NCBI GenBank assembly: GCA_949825065.1
Contig: OX463849.1
Span: 36,103,199 to 36,167,198, forward strand
Length of the DNA: 64,000 bases
Origin: Odontocerum albicorne
Taxonomy: Eukaryota > Arthropoda > Insecta > Trichoptera > Odontoceridae
Direction: 5' to 3'
In this document: one piece after another, positions 45,108 to 56,999 of the stretch
How positions within the stretch are numbered: the stretch's first letter is position 1
Layout: the number at the start of each line of letters is the position of its first letter
Translations under genes and position numbers: made by a program
The notes under the pieces: model-generated
Seen by the model: the letters and a program-made list of their open reading frames with translations, nothing else
Told to the model about the DNA's origin: nothing
The model's database searches: none

Positions 45108-45569
45108 TTATAACACGTTCAATCTTAGAAGAAAATTTACTTTTGCTTTTGGTAATGTGACAAGAAATATGGCAATATCCGAAGCAGTCCCGTTCAGAAG
45201 AGTTACGGCCCTTCCAACAGGCATAGCGGCTGGAAGACCCGTTCTTGCGTATGTTATTGAGAACAGTTCTTGCCGGCGCAGTCTAGTGTAATTGTTAGGA
45301 ACATTTAACGCTAATCTTTGTAGTAATGCTGGACAGCTCACAGCTCCTCGAACGAGTTTGACAACGTATACCAGGAGATGCAGATCTCTTATTACGCTCA
45401 AGGAGTTATACCCGAGCATGCCCAGCAGAAACTGAGTAGGATCAAGCCATGGATAGACACCGAACTCTCTCATATAGAGATATCGTAGATATTTTTTTAT
45501 ACTTTCTCCACCATGAGCGAGTTCAGCGCCCCCACCGGGCTCCAAATGCAAGCATTGCTTTCTAGTCAA
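45108..45569 (-). pseudogene. Jockey-like LINE, post-RT C-terminal fragment
   Basis: A 153-codon open frame. IKKYLRYLYMREFGVYPWLD, LVYVVKLVRGAVSCPALLQR and LALNVPNNYTRLRRQELF align in order with the C-terminal region of the LINE at 6340-6700 (KKFLRYLWYRTKGDYP, FQGSFNCPAILEALSLYVPN). No RT, endonuclease or poly(A) nearby. The first ~25 residues may not belong. It is a different family member from the 4349-6823 copy. Confidence 0.75.
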
Positions 45570-45703
45570 CTACGGATCAATGAATTAAACAACGTTTTGA
45601 GCACCAATTGGTTTTCAAACGACTTAGAGATTCTCATTACAAATCCTAGGGTTTTATTAGCTGAGTTGCACATAATTTCTATGTGAGTTATCTAGAGGGC
45701 AGG

Positions 45704-46232
45704 CCTACACAACAAATAGGATGAGGGTCAAATTACTTTCAGGAGAGCTGCTGCGGGCCGCAAGAATACAGGATAGGAAAAAAATAGAGAAGATTTTGTT
45801 TATTACACTATTATTTTGTTAAGATATTATTAATTGTTATTATAACTACAAAATTAACATTTTTTTACAATAAATAAAATAATGATTGTAAAAATATAAT
45901 AAAAAAATAAATACTAGAAATAAACGTGGATTTTAAAGGGATTGTTTTTGGTGTTTAAATTAATTAAATGAGAGACATTACATCGTTTTTCAGCAACAAG
46001 TTTGTCATATTCGGGAGACATATTTGAAGAAGCCGTTTTTAATATATCTTCCAGCTGAACGTCACTCAAACACGAGGGTTGCTTACTTTTATTAATGTTC
46101 ATACTCGAGAATATCTGTTCACATATATATGTATTATAGTATTATACGTCTTCACAAAAGGCTTCGCGGGCCACAGAGTGAGTGTTGGTGGACCGCATGT
46201 GGCCCGCGGGCCGTATGTTCAGCAGGCTTGAT
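45704..46232 (-). mobile_element. Deleted hAT transposon
   Basis: The left end (CAGGCCTACACAACA, 45704) and the complement of the right end (CAAGCCTGCTGAACA, ends at about 46230) form short imperfect inverted ends of hAT type. The right subterminal GGCCCGCGGGCC palindrome fits too. A clean 8-bp duplication was not found. It carries the last part of a transposase. Confidence 0.6.
45914..46102 (-). pseudogene. hAT transposase C-terminal remnant
   Basis: 62 codons: FSSMN then SCLSDVQLEDILKTASSNMS and PEYDKLVAEKRCNVSH. This resembles the C-terminal end of hAT transposases of the type exapted in GTF2IRD2-like proteins. The catalytic core and BED finger are absent. Confidence 0.65.
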
Positions 46233-46235
46233 CTA

Positions 46236-47687
46236 TGATATTGTCTGTATTAGAAATTATAAATCAGGAGACCATCACTTTAAAGTTGATTTCTTTACGA
46301 AAATATTTACTGGACGCCAATAATATGTCCTTTTTTTAGAAGCGGTATCCATCACGTGAAAGTACGGGACCGGAACTCAACGCAAATCTAGTTTATCACG
46401 TTAAAACACGGGTACAGAATGAAGTGTTAACAGGGTGATTTTTTTTCAGATTCTTGATGTTACAGTTTATTTTAGGAACTTAGAAAAAAATCCGATGACT
46501 TTGTGAACCCTTCCTTCCCTGTGATGTGTAACAAGTACACATTGCTTCTAAAAACTTTAATATCTCTATAAATATAATAAATACTAGGTTCAGATTTTAG
46601 GTATTCCTCCGTAATACATTTACGCATTGAATGAAAAAAATAATATTAATAATAATTAGCACTTATCGGCCACATAAGAAATTTTTTGTGAAAATTGGGA
46701 GTAAATTCACTAATAAAATCAAACGTGTACCAGTGTGTGACGTAGGTATATTCATTCTAAAAAACACTATGGGTGAGGAGGCGATGCTATTCACGTCTCA
46801 TTCTCACTCTACTTCACTATATGGGAACGCAAGAAATAGAATCTCAGTTCGCTCGCTTCAGTAGCTTTCGGGCATTCATTTGAGGTGGTCGCGTCACCCG
46901 TTTTATGAACGTCGGCCGATGTTTTTTTCATGTTTTCAGCAATTAAATTTTAATTATTATCACTTTTGACTTAAAATTTAATTAATTTAAGCGATTGGCT
47001 ATGAATATTCTTATTTTCCCGATTTTAAATCGCCCTTCTTTACATGTGTATTGAATACACAGCACCAAAACGGGTGGATTTTTTTAGCAGAGGAAGGGAA
47101 AGATTAAAATTACACAATATCACACATATTTTTATCGCTTAATACGTTTGTATCGACATTATTGTATAGAAAAAGCTTGTGAAACTGTTTGCGTGTTAAT
47201 GTTTTCCGGTCAGATCTCAGTTCACACGTATCAACAGCAAACTCGTAATTAACATATCTGGTTTAAAACTGACGCATTTGATTGCAGATTATCACGAAAT
47301 ACATCTAACGGAATAAGCCTTGGGCATTGCATCTTTTCAATATTCGCAAACAGACCAATAATTTTTATTGGAGAAAGTTAAAAAGTATTTCCGTTAATCT
47401 TATCATTATTATTTTTAACTATCTATATTTTATAAATAACTGGATATGAAAAAACTGAATAAAAAATTGAATAGCAACAATGCTTTCCATTTTTTTAGTT
47501 CGAAAATAACTAAGTAACGCCATTTTGTCGGATCTACAAAAAATTGTTTTATGTAAAGATAAGTTTTTTGAAATATTAACGGGTGCGAATGAATAACGTG
47601 TAATAATGAGCTGTTGCACATGATTTTTGAGATGAATTACGCGGTCGGAATTGTGTATGGGATAATTTGGGAATTAAGTATACCATA
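46236..47687. other. Spacer, nothing recognised apart from a repeat copy
   Basis: Second copy of the 44385 repeat at 46430-46510. A 46740-46920 block is less AT-rich, with a 77-codon plus frame lacking known motifs. Confidence 0.35.
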
Positions 47688-47790
47688 TAGTCGGCGGCTG
47701 TGGTCAAACAGTTAGCATTCATGCTAAGCTAGCGGGCGCCCCAGATTCAATCCGTGGCGGATTCATTTGCGTATTGGGTTTTCTCTTAGG
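47688..47790 (+). mobile_element. tRNA-like SINE family C2
   Basis: A box-A-like GTGGTCAAACAGTTAGCA and box-B-like AGATTCAATCC, then GTGGCGGATTCA. Matches 27232-27302 inverted. Confidence 0.5.
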
Positions 47791-48124
47791 CATCTGAATC
47801 TATGTTTATCTATAGCTTATGCTCTGCACATAATACATTTATAAAGTGATATTTAGTAATATAGAAATAGCGCTATATAAAACATAACCTAGTGAAAGGT
47901 CACTGCAGATTAAACCTGCTTGTCGTTTCGAAACTTTGATATCCTTGCCATTAGAACTCTGGATTTGATATCTACAAATATTTGTTAAAGTGCAACAGGT
48001 TTCACACAATAAATCAATACTTGCACAAATGTTTTCCATCTACAAAATGATGCCTGACAATCATACTCGATCATAACAAATAATAAGAGATAAGCTATCA
48101 TGAGCATGTGAATGCAAATAATAA

Positions 48125-48215
48125 GAATAATAAAAAAAGGATAATTTATATAGCGCCTTTAGAAGGCAAACTTTCCTCAAAGGCACTCTAAATCAGGATT
48201 TGAACCCGCAAATTA
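48125..48215 (-). mobile_element. SINE family B, 3' fragment
   Basis: AATTTATATAGCGCCTTTAG is the complement of the CGGCGCTATATAAATTA end, with the AATAATAAG tail side at 48120. Confidence 0.5.
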
Positions 48216-48300
48216 AGAATATTTCAATGTTGTATTTAAAATCTATATCTTTTTTCGCTTCGCTTCAGGCCTTGTCTAGTGAAGTAGTTATTAATACCCA

Positions 48301-48671
48301 CAAAATGGTGTGTTCATGCGTTGGTATACATTATACTTGTATTTTTTAGTTTGCCTTTCCATTAAAAGTATGTCAATTATAAATTTTATATTGTAAACAA
48401 TATTGTTTTTAACTTACAAATATTGTGTCCGTTTTGAAAGGCTGATTAGTACTAATGACGATCAAAATCAAGACTTCGCTCGTTATTCTCGAGCGAAGTC
48501 TTGATTTTGATCGTCATTAGTACTAATCAGCCTTTCAAAACGGACACAATATTTGTAAGTTAAAAACAATATTATTTACAATACAAAATTTACAATTAAC
48601 ATCCTTTTAATGGAAAGGCAAACCATAAAATACAATTATAATGTATAACAATGCATGAACACACCATTTGT
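48301..48671. repeat. Long hairpin: two ~182-bp inverted arms, 7-nt loop
   Basis: Left arm 48301-48482, loop TTATTCT (48483-48489), right arm 48490-48671. The inner ~100 bp appear perfect; the outer part has several small differences and indels. The ends read ACAAAATGGTGTGTTCATG and its near-complement. No ORF, no obvious target duplication. Confidence 0.9.
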
Positions 48672-48949
48672 TTTATAAAACGATATATTTGCTGAGCTGA
48701 ATATATCGAAAACTATCATCCCCTAGTATTGCTATTTTTCGTTTGAATATGAAATAAAAATACGAAATAACTTTCCGAACAACCCAATATTAATCCCTTT
48801 AAGTTCATATTACGCGAAGAATTTATTTGTTTTTCAAATTATAATAAAGGAAACATGTTTGTAAGAAACATAGTCCATGGGACACTGCAACAAATATTCT
48901 CGAACTGGACAATATTCGAATTTGCTAAGATGATAGTCCACTACAGTAT

Positions 48950-49400
48950 TTTCGTATCAACTTGAAAAAATATTGAAATGAGCCGAATAAATGCTATTCA
49001 AATGCGTGTTTCTTAAATAATACATGGGGAGGAAATGATGACTAGTACAGAATTAAGTAAAAATATGTTAATGTGAACTTAATATTGAAGTGTTAAGTAA
49101 GGTGAAAAAAGTACTGTGAGATGATTTGAACATGTATAACGGATGAATAAAGAAAGAGTTGCAATACAAATATATAGTGCAAATGAGATAAAAAAATATA
49201 CAGAGCAGGCCAAGGAAAGAATGGCAAGATCAAGTGATAGATATTTTGAATGGAGGAAATAAAGAAATGTAAAATGTCAAAGAAATCGTAAGAATTGTAT
49301 GAGAAGGCCATCGTGACAGGAAAGTCTGGTATTCTTTTCTCTCTGCCTACTCCGACAAGAAAGTGGTGGTATGGTATGTGTGTATTTTGCATGTTGAATC
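48950..49400 (+). mobile_element. LINE family A, 3' fragment
   Basis: Decayed reading of RWFEHV.RMNKERV, YSAN, RPRKEWQDQVIDILN and LSAYSD. Tail GTGGTATGGTATGTGTG. Plus orientation. Confidence 0.6.
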
Positions 49401-50221
49401 ATTTTGTTTATATATACGTTCATCCGTGTTCATATTTATTTGAACGTTTGTATAATTCGGATAAGTAAACTTGTATTATCCAGTTAAATCATTATTTTGT
49501 CAAAAAGTTAAACCCCGGCATACCAAACTGATACCCCGAGATCGATTCCTGGCAAATTCTGTTTCCTTCAGGTATCTTATATGAACTATTAAGCTGTTAA
49601 TACACGATGATAAAAAAAGGACGCCAAATTTTAATATTTACCAAATCCATCATATACCTTTAATGTTATACGTTTTGTAAACGGCAGCTTATTAGTGCAA
49701 TTTGACCAATTATTTAATGTTATGTAAATCTCATAAAATTTAAAATCCTGAAAGATGTCTTAGTAAAAAGGACTTTTTAAAAGAATTACGAAAGTTTTCG
49801 ACATATTTCGAAAGCAATTAGAAACGTCATCAAATAGCTGTTAGGTAAGTGAAAGATGCATGCAGGAAGGAAAATAAAAGAACTACCATAGCACCATCAA
49901 GTTTTAGCGCCGTGATTTCACAACAAAATGTTACACCACTCTGATGCATTTATGCAATGCAACTGCGATATTAATAAAAGTAATGGGGGTAATGATTTCG
50001 CGGTTCTATTAAGTCAGTCGAAATGTTAAATGTTATCAGGACGTCAAGAACATTAAGTGAAATTTCTGATGAGATATTCATGAAATTAATATTTATTTAT
50101 TCTTTCTTCAAATAAGGAACTGCATCCTACAAAAGGGTGCTCTGCTATTAATACACTTTGAAAATAAAATATTGAAAAAGAGGGGTTTAAGCGGCTTGAA
50201 TAATTGACTTTAAAAATGAAA
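49401..50221. other. AT-rich spacer, nothing recognised
   Basis: No coding signal. Confidence 0.3.
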
Positions 50222-50345
50222 TATTTTTTGTAATTTATTTTTATCAAACTGTTTATTCCAAAAAAAAAGTGGAATAAACAGTGTTTGATAAAAATAAATT
50301 ACGATGTCTTTAAACCTCCACAACGTTAATGCCTCAACTATAAAC
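50222..50345 (-). repeat. Repeat family D end with a ~30-bp hairpin
   Basis: Arms 50230-50259 and 50271-50302 (complementary apart from a 2-base bulge) enclose an A-run. They are followed by the complement of the GAGGTTTAAAGACAT block shared with 121-316. Confidence 0.7.
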
Positions 50346-50429
50346 AACATATGAAATATTTTTTTCGAAATGTAGTGTTAAGACGATTGTTTTTTCATGG
50401 TTTTTATTATTTAAAAAAAAATATTACAA

Positions 50430-51030
50430 TATATGGTCATTTATTTATTTATTTAACACTTTTATTGCAAATACAGTCTGGCGGGCTTATTGGTAGGCGG
50501 CAATCTCTTCCAACCAACCAGATAAAAGTAAATGAAGCAATTTACGTGGTCGCATAAATCATTCAAATGACTATCCATCCCCACGATATCCATAAATAAA
50601 CCCCACAAAGACGGACAATCATTCGAACATTATTTTTCATATAAAGTGAGATATCATCAATCAAAAGGAAAGGAAAGGATGGCGGAGAGAAAAGGAAAAG
50701 AAAAATCAGGAATGAAACCCTTTATTTTACTGACTAGAAATTAAGAGTTTTTCAGTCGCTTCTTAAAGCATGCCAAGAACGGAGCGAGTCTTATATTGGT
50801 TTGTAACTGATTCCAGAGTCACACTGTATAGACAGTAAAGGACGACGTAAAGAAAGAGGAGCGGTGAACTGGAAAGGCCAATAAACAATCTCTGTTTGAG
50901 CGTAGTGCTAATCCATGATTGGAAAGACGCTGAAAAATTTCGGCGAGATAAGAGGGTGCGGCGGGACATTAAGGATATTATACAATAGAGACAGTATGTG
51001 AATTTGGCGTCTATTTCTAACATTCAACCA
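50430..51030 (-). mobile_element. CR1-like LINE, 3' end fragment
   Basis: On the minus strand, mixed frames read LNWLNVRNRRQIHILSLLYN, NVPPHPLISPKF, LLAFPVHRSSFF and WNQLQTNIR..PFLACFKKRLKN. This is the characteristic tail of CR1/L2-type ORF2 proteins (usually LWNSLP..LR...S...FK..L). It ends in an ATTTATTTATTTA-type tail (50437-50455). A second copy is at 59496-59880. Confidence 0.65.
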
Positions 51031-51469
51031 GTTTAATACCTTCTGGTATGAAGTTATATGATCATAAGCTTATTGACCATTTAAAAGTGTTACAAGAGTT
51101 ATATTCAAATTAGGATTCTTAGTGCGCATGAATATAAACACAGCTTGTCACAAAAATTGTAAACATTTACATGAATCATATTTAAAAAAAATCGAAATGC
51201 AGTACGCACATGCATACTACCCACTATAGATAAAATCAAACTTGATATACGACTAGGTCAAGACTCAGGCAATCAAAAGGGCTTATATACAAAAAGAAAG
51301 GAAAAAATTAACTAAGAAAATAATAAAAATATGGAATCGCACAATCAATCCACTTCAAATGCTACTATATAAGAAAAACTGTACATTTCAGAGAGGCTAC
51401 CAAAATTATGAACCCTGCGTATTTTTACTTTTAATTCAGTTATTCCGTCAGTTGCTACTGATGCTTGTA
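51031..51469. other. Spacer, nothing recognised
   Basis: No coding signal. Confidence 0.3.
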
Positions 51470-51765
51470 ACTTTTCCCTCAGTTAAAATTGTTTCAACTA
51501 TAATATCCTTCCAGTCTTCCTTCGGTCCACCTCTTCCTCGCTCCCCATTCATTACAGACGTACACATTTATTTCGTTAGCCTTTGGAATTAATTATCTCA
51601 ATTATAATCAAATTTTCTTAATTCTATTTATTACATCTGTCTCTACTTTGTTGTATGGAAGTGAAACGTGGATGTGGAAAAAGACTGAGAGGAGCCTAAT
51701 AAATGCTTTAGAATGCGTGCTTTGAGACGAATACGGTGATGCAATTTCACAATAGTTTGCGGATT
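51470..51765. mobile_element. Two opposed LINE family A fragments
   Basis: 51470-51595 is minus (complement of a SRGAPRKVW-like region: CCTTCCAGTCTTCCTTCGGT). 51640-51765 is plus and reads LLYGSETWMWKKTERSLINA, the post-RT block. Both decayed. Confidence 0.5.
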
Positions 51766-52889
51766 CATGTATAAACAGATGTCGTGGGATGTTACATGTA
51801 GTTTTGTTCCATACAATGTTGCATAATGAATCTGTGGGTCTTTTTTACTTGCATTTGAATAGGTGATAAAATATATACTTACTTGTTTTTTTATGTGTCA
51901 ACTTATAAAACGGTGTCAAATAATTTCACGGTTGTAAAATCTTACAGAGACTGCGATTGCAATATATTTTCTTCCTTCAGTGAATATTGCAACCTTTGTT
52001 TTCATCTTTTTGATTTATTGCTTTTTTGGAATACTTGAGATGGAAATCAGGCATCCTTTCATCTAGGTCACCAATGTCGACATCGTAACGTTAATAGTAA
52101 ATTGTTATTCTAACCCCGTAAAATTAAACAAATTACAATTTAATAAACAATATATTACAATTTAATCTTATTGGAAATCTTATAACTTAAAATTTCTTAA
52201 CAACTATAAAAGTAATCCTGTTATTATCATTTAAGATTAAAATATTAATCTACGTCTACGTTAGTCTACGTTAGGTCAGAAACTTGAACATCCGACAGAT
52301 CTGCAACACAAAACGAAAAAGTCCGATGGAGCAGGAAAATAAGGTGGCATTGGCGTGCTCATTTGATAGGAAGGGCTGTGATAGACTCTCATTCATAGCA
52401 GTACACAATATTCCCGCAGGACATCACATTTCATGATGGTCACTTAAAAGGTGGAGAGACTCGGGGATGATTTTCGCTACATAACATAATTAAGATCTAC
52501 ACGTATATAAAAAAAATCGAACAATATATCTAAAAATCGAACAGTATATAACTATCTTATATACAGATTTTCTTAGGTTTTAGTTTAAGTTCTAGATAAT
52601 CTGCAAATACAGGGAAGACATTATTTGCATATGCGGAGATAAGCAGTCGGCTTATCGTTTCCTTATCTGTCCAGCATAATCGATATCCTTTGTCTTTTGT
52701 CTCACGGGCTATCTCTTTTGAATAGGGCCTCGGATTTTTGCATTTTCTAATATTTTCAAATTAAGCATATGAAGCTATCTTAGTTATGGTAGTAAGTAGT
52801 TTTGACTTAATAATTATTTCTTATTTTTTTACAATTATTTCTCATAACTGTATATATTTCTCTAAAAAAATTGTATGTAATCAGGGTAA
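51766..52889. other. AT-rich spacer, nothing recognised
   Basis: 52280-52470 is less AT-rich (CTGCAACACAAAACGAAAAAG and onward) and may belong to the LINE fragment that follows. No clear reading. Confidence 0.3.
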
Positions 52890-53270
52890 GTTTCTAAAAC
52901 GCGTATTGTACGCGTAGTATTAGGCAAGCGAAGAGTTGGTGAGTAGAGAAAGCGCTATAATGACAGTTTGCGATAGTCACTGACTTTGTGCGGAGCGCCT
53001 GAGGACTGGGAGCAGGTGGCCCAGGACAGTGGATGATGGAGAACCATCTGTTCTCAGGCTGATGGCGTCTCAACGGGTAGACATGTGACAAACAGTCAGG
53101 GTGCTGCGAACATGCGTCAGCATTACCATAGGTGATCCACACGTCTATGACATCTGCGGGAGGGAGTGCGTATCAAGGATCGAGCTGTTTTCTCACTGAA
53201 GATCTCATGATCGACGTAGAGGAGCAGTTCAAGATTGACTTTGGACTGGTGAGGGGATCCTCAACTATGA
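52890..53270 (+). mobile_element. Non-LTR retrotransposon C-terminal zinc-finger remnant
   Basis: At 53137-53210 the plus strand reads DPHVYDICGRECVSRIELFSH, stop, RSHDRRRGA. This is a degraded form of the C2H2-like ending (C..C.R.C.SRIGL.SH.R.H) found at the end of several LINE ORF2 proteins. The GC-richer upstream 250 bp has no continuous frame. The minus-strand 82-codon frame here is a shadow. Confidence 0.55.
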
Positions 53271-53639
53271 GGCTCAGCAACGAAAGCTCTATAAAATAAA
53301 TAAAGTAATATATGCTGAGGTTCAATTATGCCGCAATTCTTTTAAATAAATTCTGAGCTTAAACGATTAATGAAATGTTTATACATCTGATGCAACACAG
53401 AATCCATAAACATAAATGAAAAGTTAAATGATTTTTTCACTATTTTAAAAAGTACTTAATATTACGTATATATACAATACATATGTGTATTTAGGTCTCA
53501 TAGCATCGGAAGTCAAATGTCTTCATTTAAATAGAGGTCAACCAACATTGTAGAAATTAACATAATTATTTTTGTATGGTCATTCCTAAACCGCGGAATG
53601 TGGGTCAAATTGATGATTTTGCGAATTGTAATTCATTTT
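53271..53639. other. AT-rich spacer, nothing recognised
   Basis: No coding signal. Confidence 0.3.
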
Positions 53640-54215
53640 ATGACCTGTTCAAGTATGCTTGAAGGTGAAAGTCATAAGTAGAGACAGAATTTGGCTGAAT
53701 GACCACGTATTTTTGATACTTTTCCTCTATGACGGTATATCCCTTACTGATTACAAGGATTTATGGCGATTTTTATTTTGTTCAAGAAACATGCGAAATC
53801 CAGTTATGGTGATAGAAAACTGGAAAAGTAAACGCGATATACGGGCGAGTAATGTAAAATTAAAGCAAGTTGAAGAATTTTGCTATTTTATTTAGAAGAA
53901 GAATTACGAGGCATATCGAATGGCATGTAGCGATAAGAAACAAAGTCAATGGGGAAGTAAAACATATATATTCGAACCGGACATCAAAATTTGCTAAGAT
54001 GATGGTCCAGAACAGTTGTTTTATTACCATGTTTGATGTGTGGGAGTGAAACGTTGACGTAGAAAAAGATAGAAAAGAACCTGATGAAGACGAGCCTCTG
54101 AGATGGTTTGGGCACGTAAAACGAAGAAATACAAACAAAACACATTTACAATGCAAACATGAGAAGAAAGCGTGACAGAGAAATACCAAGGAAAGTATGG
54201 TTGGATCAGATGAAT
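53640..54215 (+). mobile_element. LINE family A, post-RT fragment
   Basis: LKQVEEFCYFI, then broken matches to the ALYGSETW segment (TGTGGGAGTGAAACGTTGACG at 54038) and RRSLRWFGHVKRRNTN-like and KYQGKYGWIR-like segments. Ends abutting SINE B sequence. Confidence 0.6.
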
Positions 54216-54218
54216 TGT

Positions 54219-54300
54219 ATTTTGCCGTTTTAGCTTTTGTCATTGCTGGTTTTGTAGTGTAGAATGATCTAAATCTAAGTGTTAGATATATGGGTGGCGT
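54219..54300 (+). mobile_element. SINE family B, 5' fragment
   Basis: TTTTGCCGTTTTAGCTTTTG matches 28300-28325. Confidence 0.5.
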
Positions 54301-54364
54301 CTGCCACTTTAAGAAACACTTTGAAACAACTTTTTTAAGAAACGCTTATCAAAATTTATGAATA

Positions 54365-54753
54365 TATTCGTATATGAACATTACACACATAACATACACT
54401 ACACTCACTCTAAATGCTAATGTGTTGTTACTATCACGTATATGAACATTACACACATACACTACACTCTCTCTAAAGACTAATGTGTTGTTACTATCAC
54501 GTATATGAATATTACACACATACACTACACTCTCTCTAAAGACTTATGTGTTGTTACTATCACGTATATGAATATTACACACATAAACTACACTCACTCT
54601 TAAGACAAATGTGCTGTTACTATCACGTATATGAACATTACACACATACACTACACCTACTCTAAAGACTAATGAGTTGTTACTATCACGTATATGAACA
54701 TTACACACATACACTACACTCACTCTAAAGTGTTGTTACTATCACGTATCGTA
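54365..54753. repeat. 63-bp tandem satellite, about six units
   Basis: TATATGAA(C/T)ATTACACACAT occurs at 54371, 54439, 54502, 54565, 54628 and 54691. After the first, spacing is exactly 63. Units contain CTACACTC(A/T)CTCTAAAG and GTTGTTACTATCACG. Confidence 0.9.
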
Positions 54754-54759
54754 AAACTA

Positions 54760-55110
54760 CAAACGTTTCTTTATAGTTCGTCTTGCTATGATAAGTTTTA
54801 CGTTTTTTTTACCAATTAAATTTTTCTAAACATACGGGGAAGTACCGTATCTAATCGCCATAGTCAGCGCCATAGTCAGCGCCATAGTCAGCGCCATCGC
54901 GTCAGCGCCAGCGCCATTCTTATACTTAACTGATATTAATATATAATTTTAAAAGTTTCAAATCTGTAAATAATAGTGCCCTTCATACTTAACTGATATT
55001 AATATATAATTTTAAAAGTTTCAAATCTGTAAATAATAGTGCCCTTCAGGAGAGTGCTCTCTAAACGGCGCTATTTAAATTACAATATTATTTTATTATT
55101 ATTGCTATAC
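54760..55110. repeat. SINE B/H copy expanded by microsatellite and a 63-bp duplication
   Basis: 54765-54870 is the inverted head (AGTTCGTCTTGC, GGGGAAGTACCG). 54855-54915 is a CCATAGTCAGCG / CAGCGCCA microsatellite. 54923-54985 and 54986-55048 are two identical-looking 63-bp copies starting TACTTAACTGATATT. 55041-55110 is the family B end (CTCTCTAAACGGCGCTAT) with TTATTTTATTATTATTG tail. Confidence 0.75.
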
Positions 55111-55369
55111 ACGTATACAGCGTATGTCCGATTTTTCCAACAAACCAGACATATGTTATGTTTGATTTTATTTGGTAATTGCACCCGAAACCCTAGTGCG
55201 CAGTGTGAAAGTGAAACGCAATTTTTTTACCGGTATTTGTTTTTAATGTTCATAAAAAAGTAGAGGCTTAATATCTTTTGTGGTAGTAAAATCTGGCGAT
55301 TTGTCCTCGTTATCCACCACAAAATACTGATATTATGATGGAAAATATAACATACATGTACCATATGTT
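55111..55369. other. Spacer, nothing recognised
   Basis: No coding signal. Confidence 0.3.
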
Positions 55370-55640
55370 ATTTCAAAATATCATTCATATGATCCAACCA
55401 CACTCTCTTTTATATTTCTCTACTTCGTCTTCTACTCATATTCGCATTGTATATTTGTTTTGTTAGTATTTTTTCATTATTTTTTTCTACATGCCAAAAC
55501 CATCTCAGCATTTTTCTTGGTCTTATTTAATATATCAAGTTGAAGTTCACATTCATCCCTAATCCCTTCTATAATACATTGTCACCCTATGTATTTTGCA
55601 CTCAGTGCACGCATTTCTGCAGCATTTATTTGGATTCGGA
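55370..55640 (-). mobile_element. LINE family A, decayed fragment
   Basis: Complement of the VWLDQ.N region (TATGATCCAACCACACTCTC) and further upstream segments (CATGCCAAAACCATCTCAGC = complement of the WFGHV region). Confidence 0.55.
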
Positions 55641-56089
55641 AAATAAATATACTGTATGAGTTATTAGAGATTTGTATGAGAGCATTTTTGAAATATTTTA
55701 ACGTACTTTTGAGTGGGTCTAAGTGCCTTTTTAATTTGTCTCTTGTCCAAGGGGGAGTACTCAAGTGTGACACTTGTGCTCATCCAAGTGTAGGAGCTGC
55801 GCGTGATGGAGGTTGTGTCAATATTTAAAGGAAAATATTGGTGACCTTTCAAGAGTGGCAACAGCGGCCTCGGAGGTCACGAGTCCAAGTTCACCATCAT
55901 TTGTAGGTGCATGGAGCTTCCCAAACTGTTAAAAACACTCCATATTTTTTCTTTGTTATATTTCTAGTCAATTATTTAATATTTAAGATGTTTTTTTTTG
56001 TAATGTATTGTTCAAAACTATATAATTTGTGTCATGAAACAAGCTTATAGGGAAGAAATTTAAACAATTAAAATCAAGGATTTTTTAAA
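55641..56089. other. Spacer, unidentified block
   Basis: 55690-55930 is less AT-rich and includes a tRNA-head-like AGAGTGGCAACAGCGGCCTC, but no complete SINE or tRNA is visible. Confidence 0.3.
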
Positions 56090-56690
56090 AACATTTGTAT
56101 ACTAGAAACAGTAATGAAATATTTTAGCAAGTTGGGGAATTCTGCTATTTATGATAGTTAGTAATGGATGGATTAAGATGAATATCGAACGGAGCGTAGC
56201 GATAGAAAACAAAGTCAATGAGGCGTTAAGTCATATATAGTCGAACAGGATATTATCAAAATCTACTAAGATATGTAATAGTACATAAAATTATTTTGGC
56301 ATCAACTTCCATGTATAGAAGTGAAACATACACGTGGAAAAACACTGACAGGAGCCAAATAAATGCTGTAGAAAGAATGCATGCATTAAGAAGAATACAC
56401 GGGGTGATAATGTATGACAGAATACGGAATAAAGTTATTAATGTGAGCTTAGAGCTGATGTGTTGAGTGAGATGAAGAAGAGCAGAGATGGTTTGGGTAT
56501 GTGGAACGAATGAAAGAAGAAACGCTATTAAATCAAATATATAGTGCAAATGTGAGTGGAAAACGTAGTAGAGGAGCACCAAGGAAAGTATGGTTGGATC
56601 AAGTGAATGATATTTTGAAATAATGTATGTGAAGGTGTATGGATGTGGAAGCAACGGAAATGTAATACAATACACTCGCGGATATTATAC
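56090..56690 (+). mobile_element. LINE family A, post-RT to 3' region
   Basis: The best-preserved post-RT copy: QVGEFCYL-like start, MYRSETYTWKNTDRSQINAV, MHALRRIHGVIMYDRIRNKV, then in other frames RWFGYVERMKEETLLNQIYS, NVSGKRSRGAPRKVWLDQVN and DILK. Several frameshifts. It provides the pattern used to recognise the other fragments. Confidence 0.7.
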
Positions 56691-56999
56691 ATAAACAATC
56701 GTATACCTATCCGACTTGCAGTTATTACTCACAGAATATACAACTCACAGATTATACAACTCACCGATTAGACAACTCTTAGTTAAAATATATGTTCGTA
56801 CAAGTATAATTGAATCGGAACGCTCAAACATTTAGCATAATAGCATCTAACCAAATCTCACGAGCTGTTAAAAAAGGTTAATGTGATTGACCCTACGCCG
56901 CGCACTCACCAATAAAAAGTGAACACACTCATCTCTTACGCACGTTTTTTCGCTTCACATACGTATAACAAAGGAAGACCAAGTAAAATTTGTTATAAT
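56691..56999. other. Spacer, nothing recognised
   Basis: A short imperfect repetition of ACAACTCACAGATTA (56740-56775). Confidence 0.35.

Noticed and set aside
44385..46510. A single transposon bounded by the two related repeats at 44385 and 46430
   Set aside because: The repeats are direct and strongly diverged, and what lies between them is from several families (jockey-like LINE, hAT).
47695..47765. tRNA gene
   Set aside because: Same reason: tRNA-like head of a SINE with a relative at 27232.
52894..53142. 82-codon minus-strand frame
   Set aside because: Antisense of a LINE zinc-finger remnant that is readable on the plus strand.
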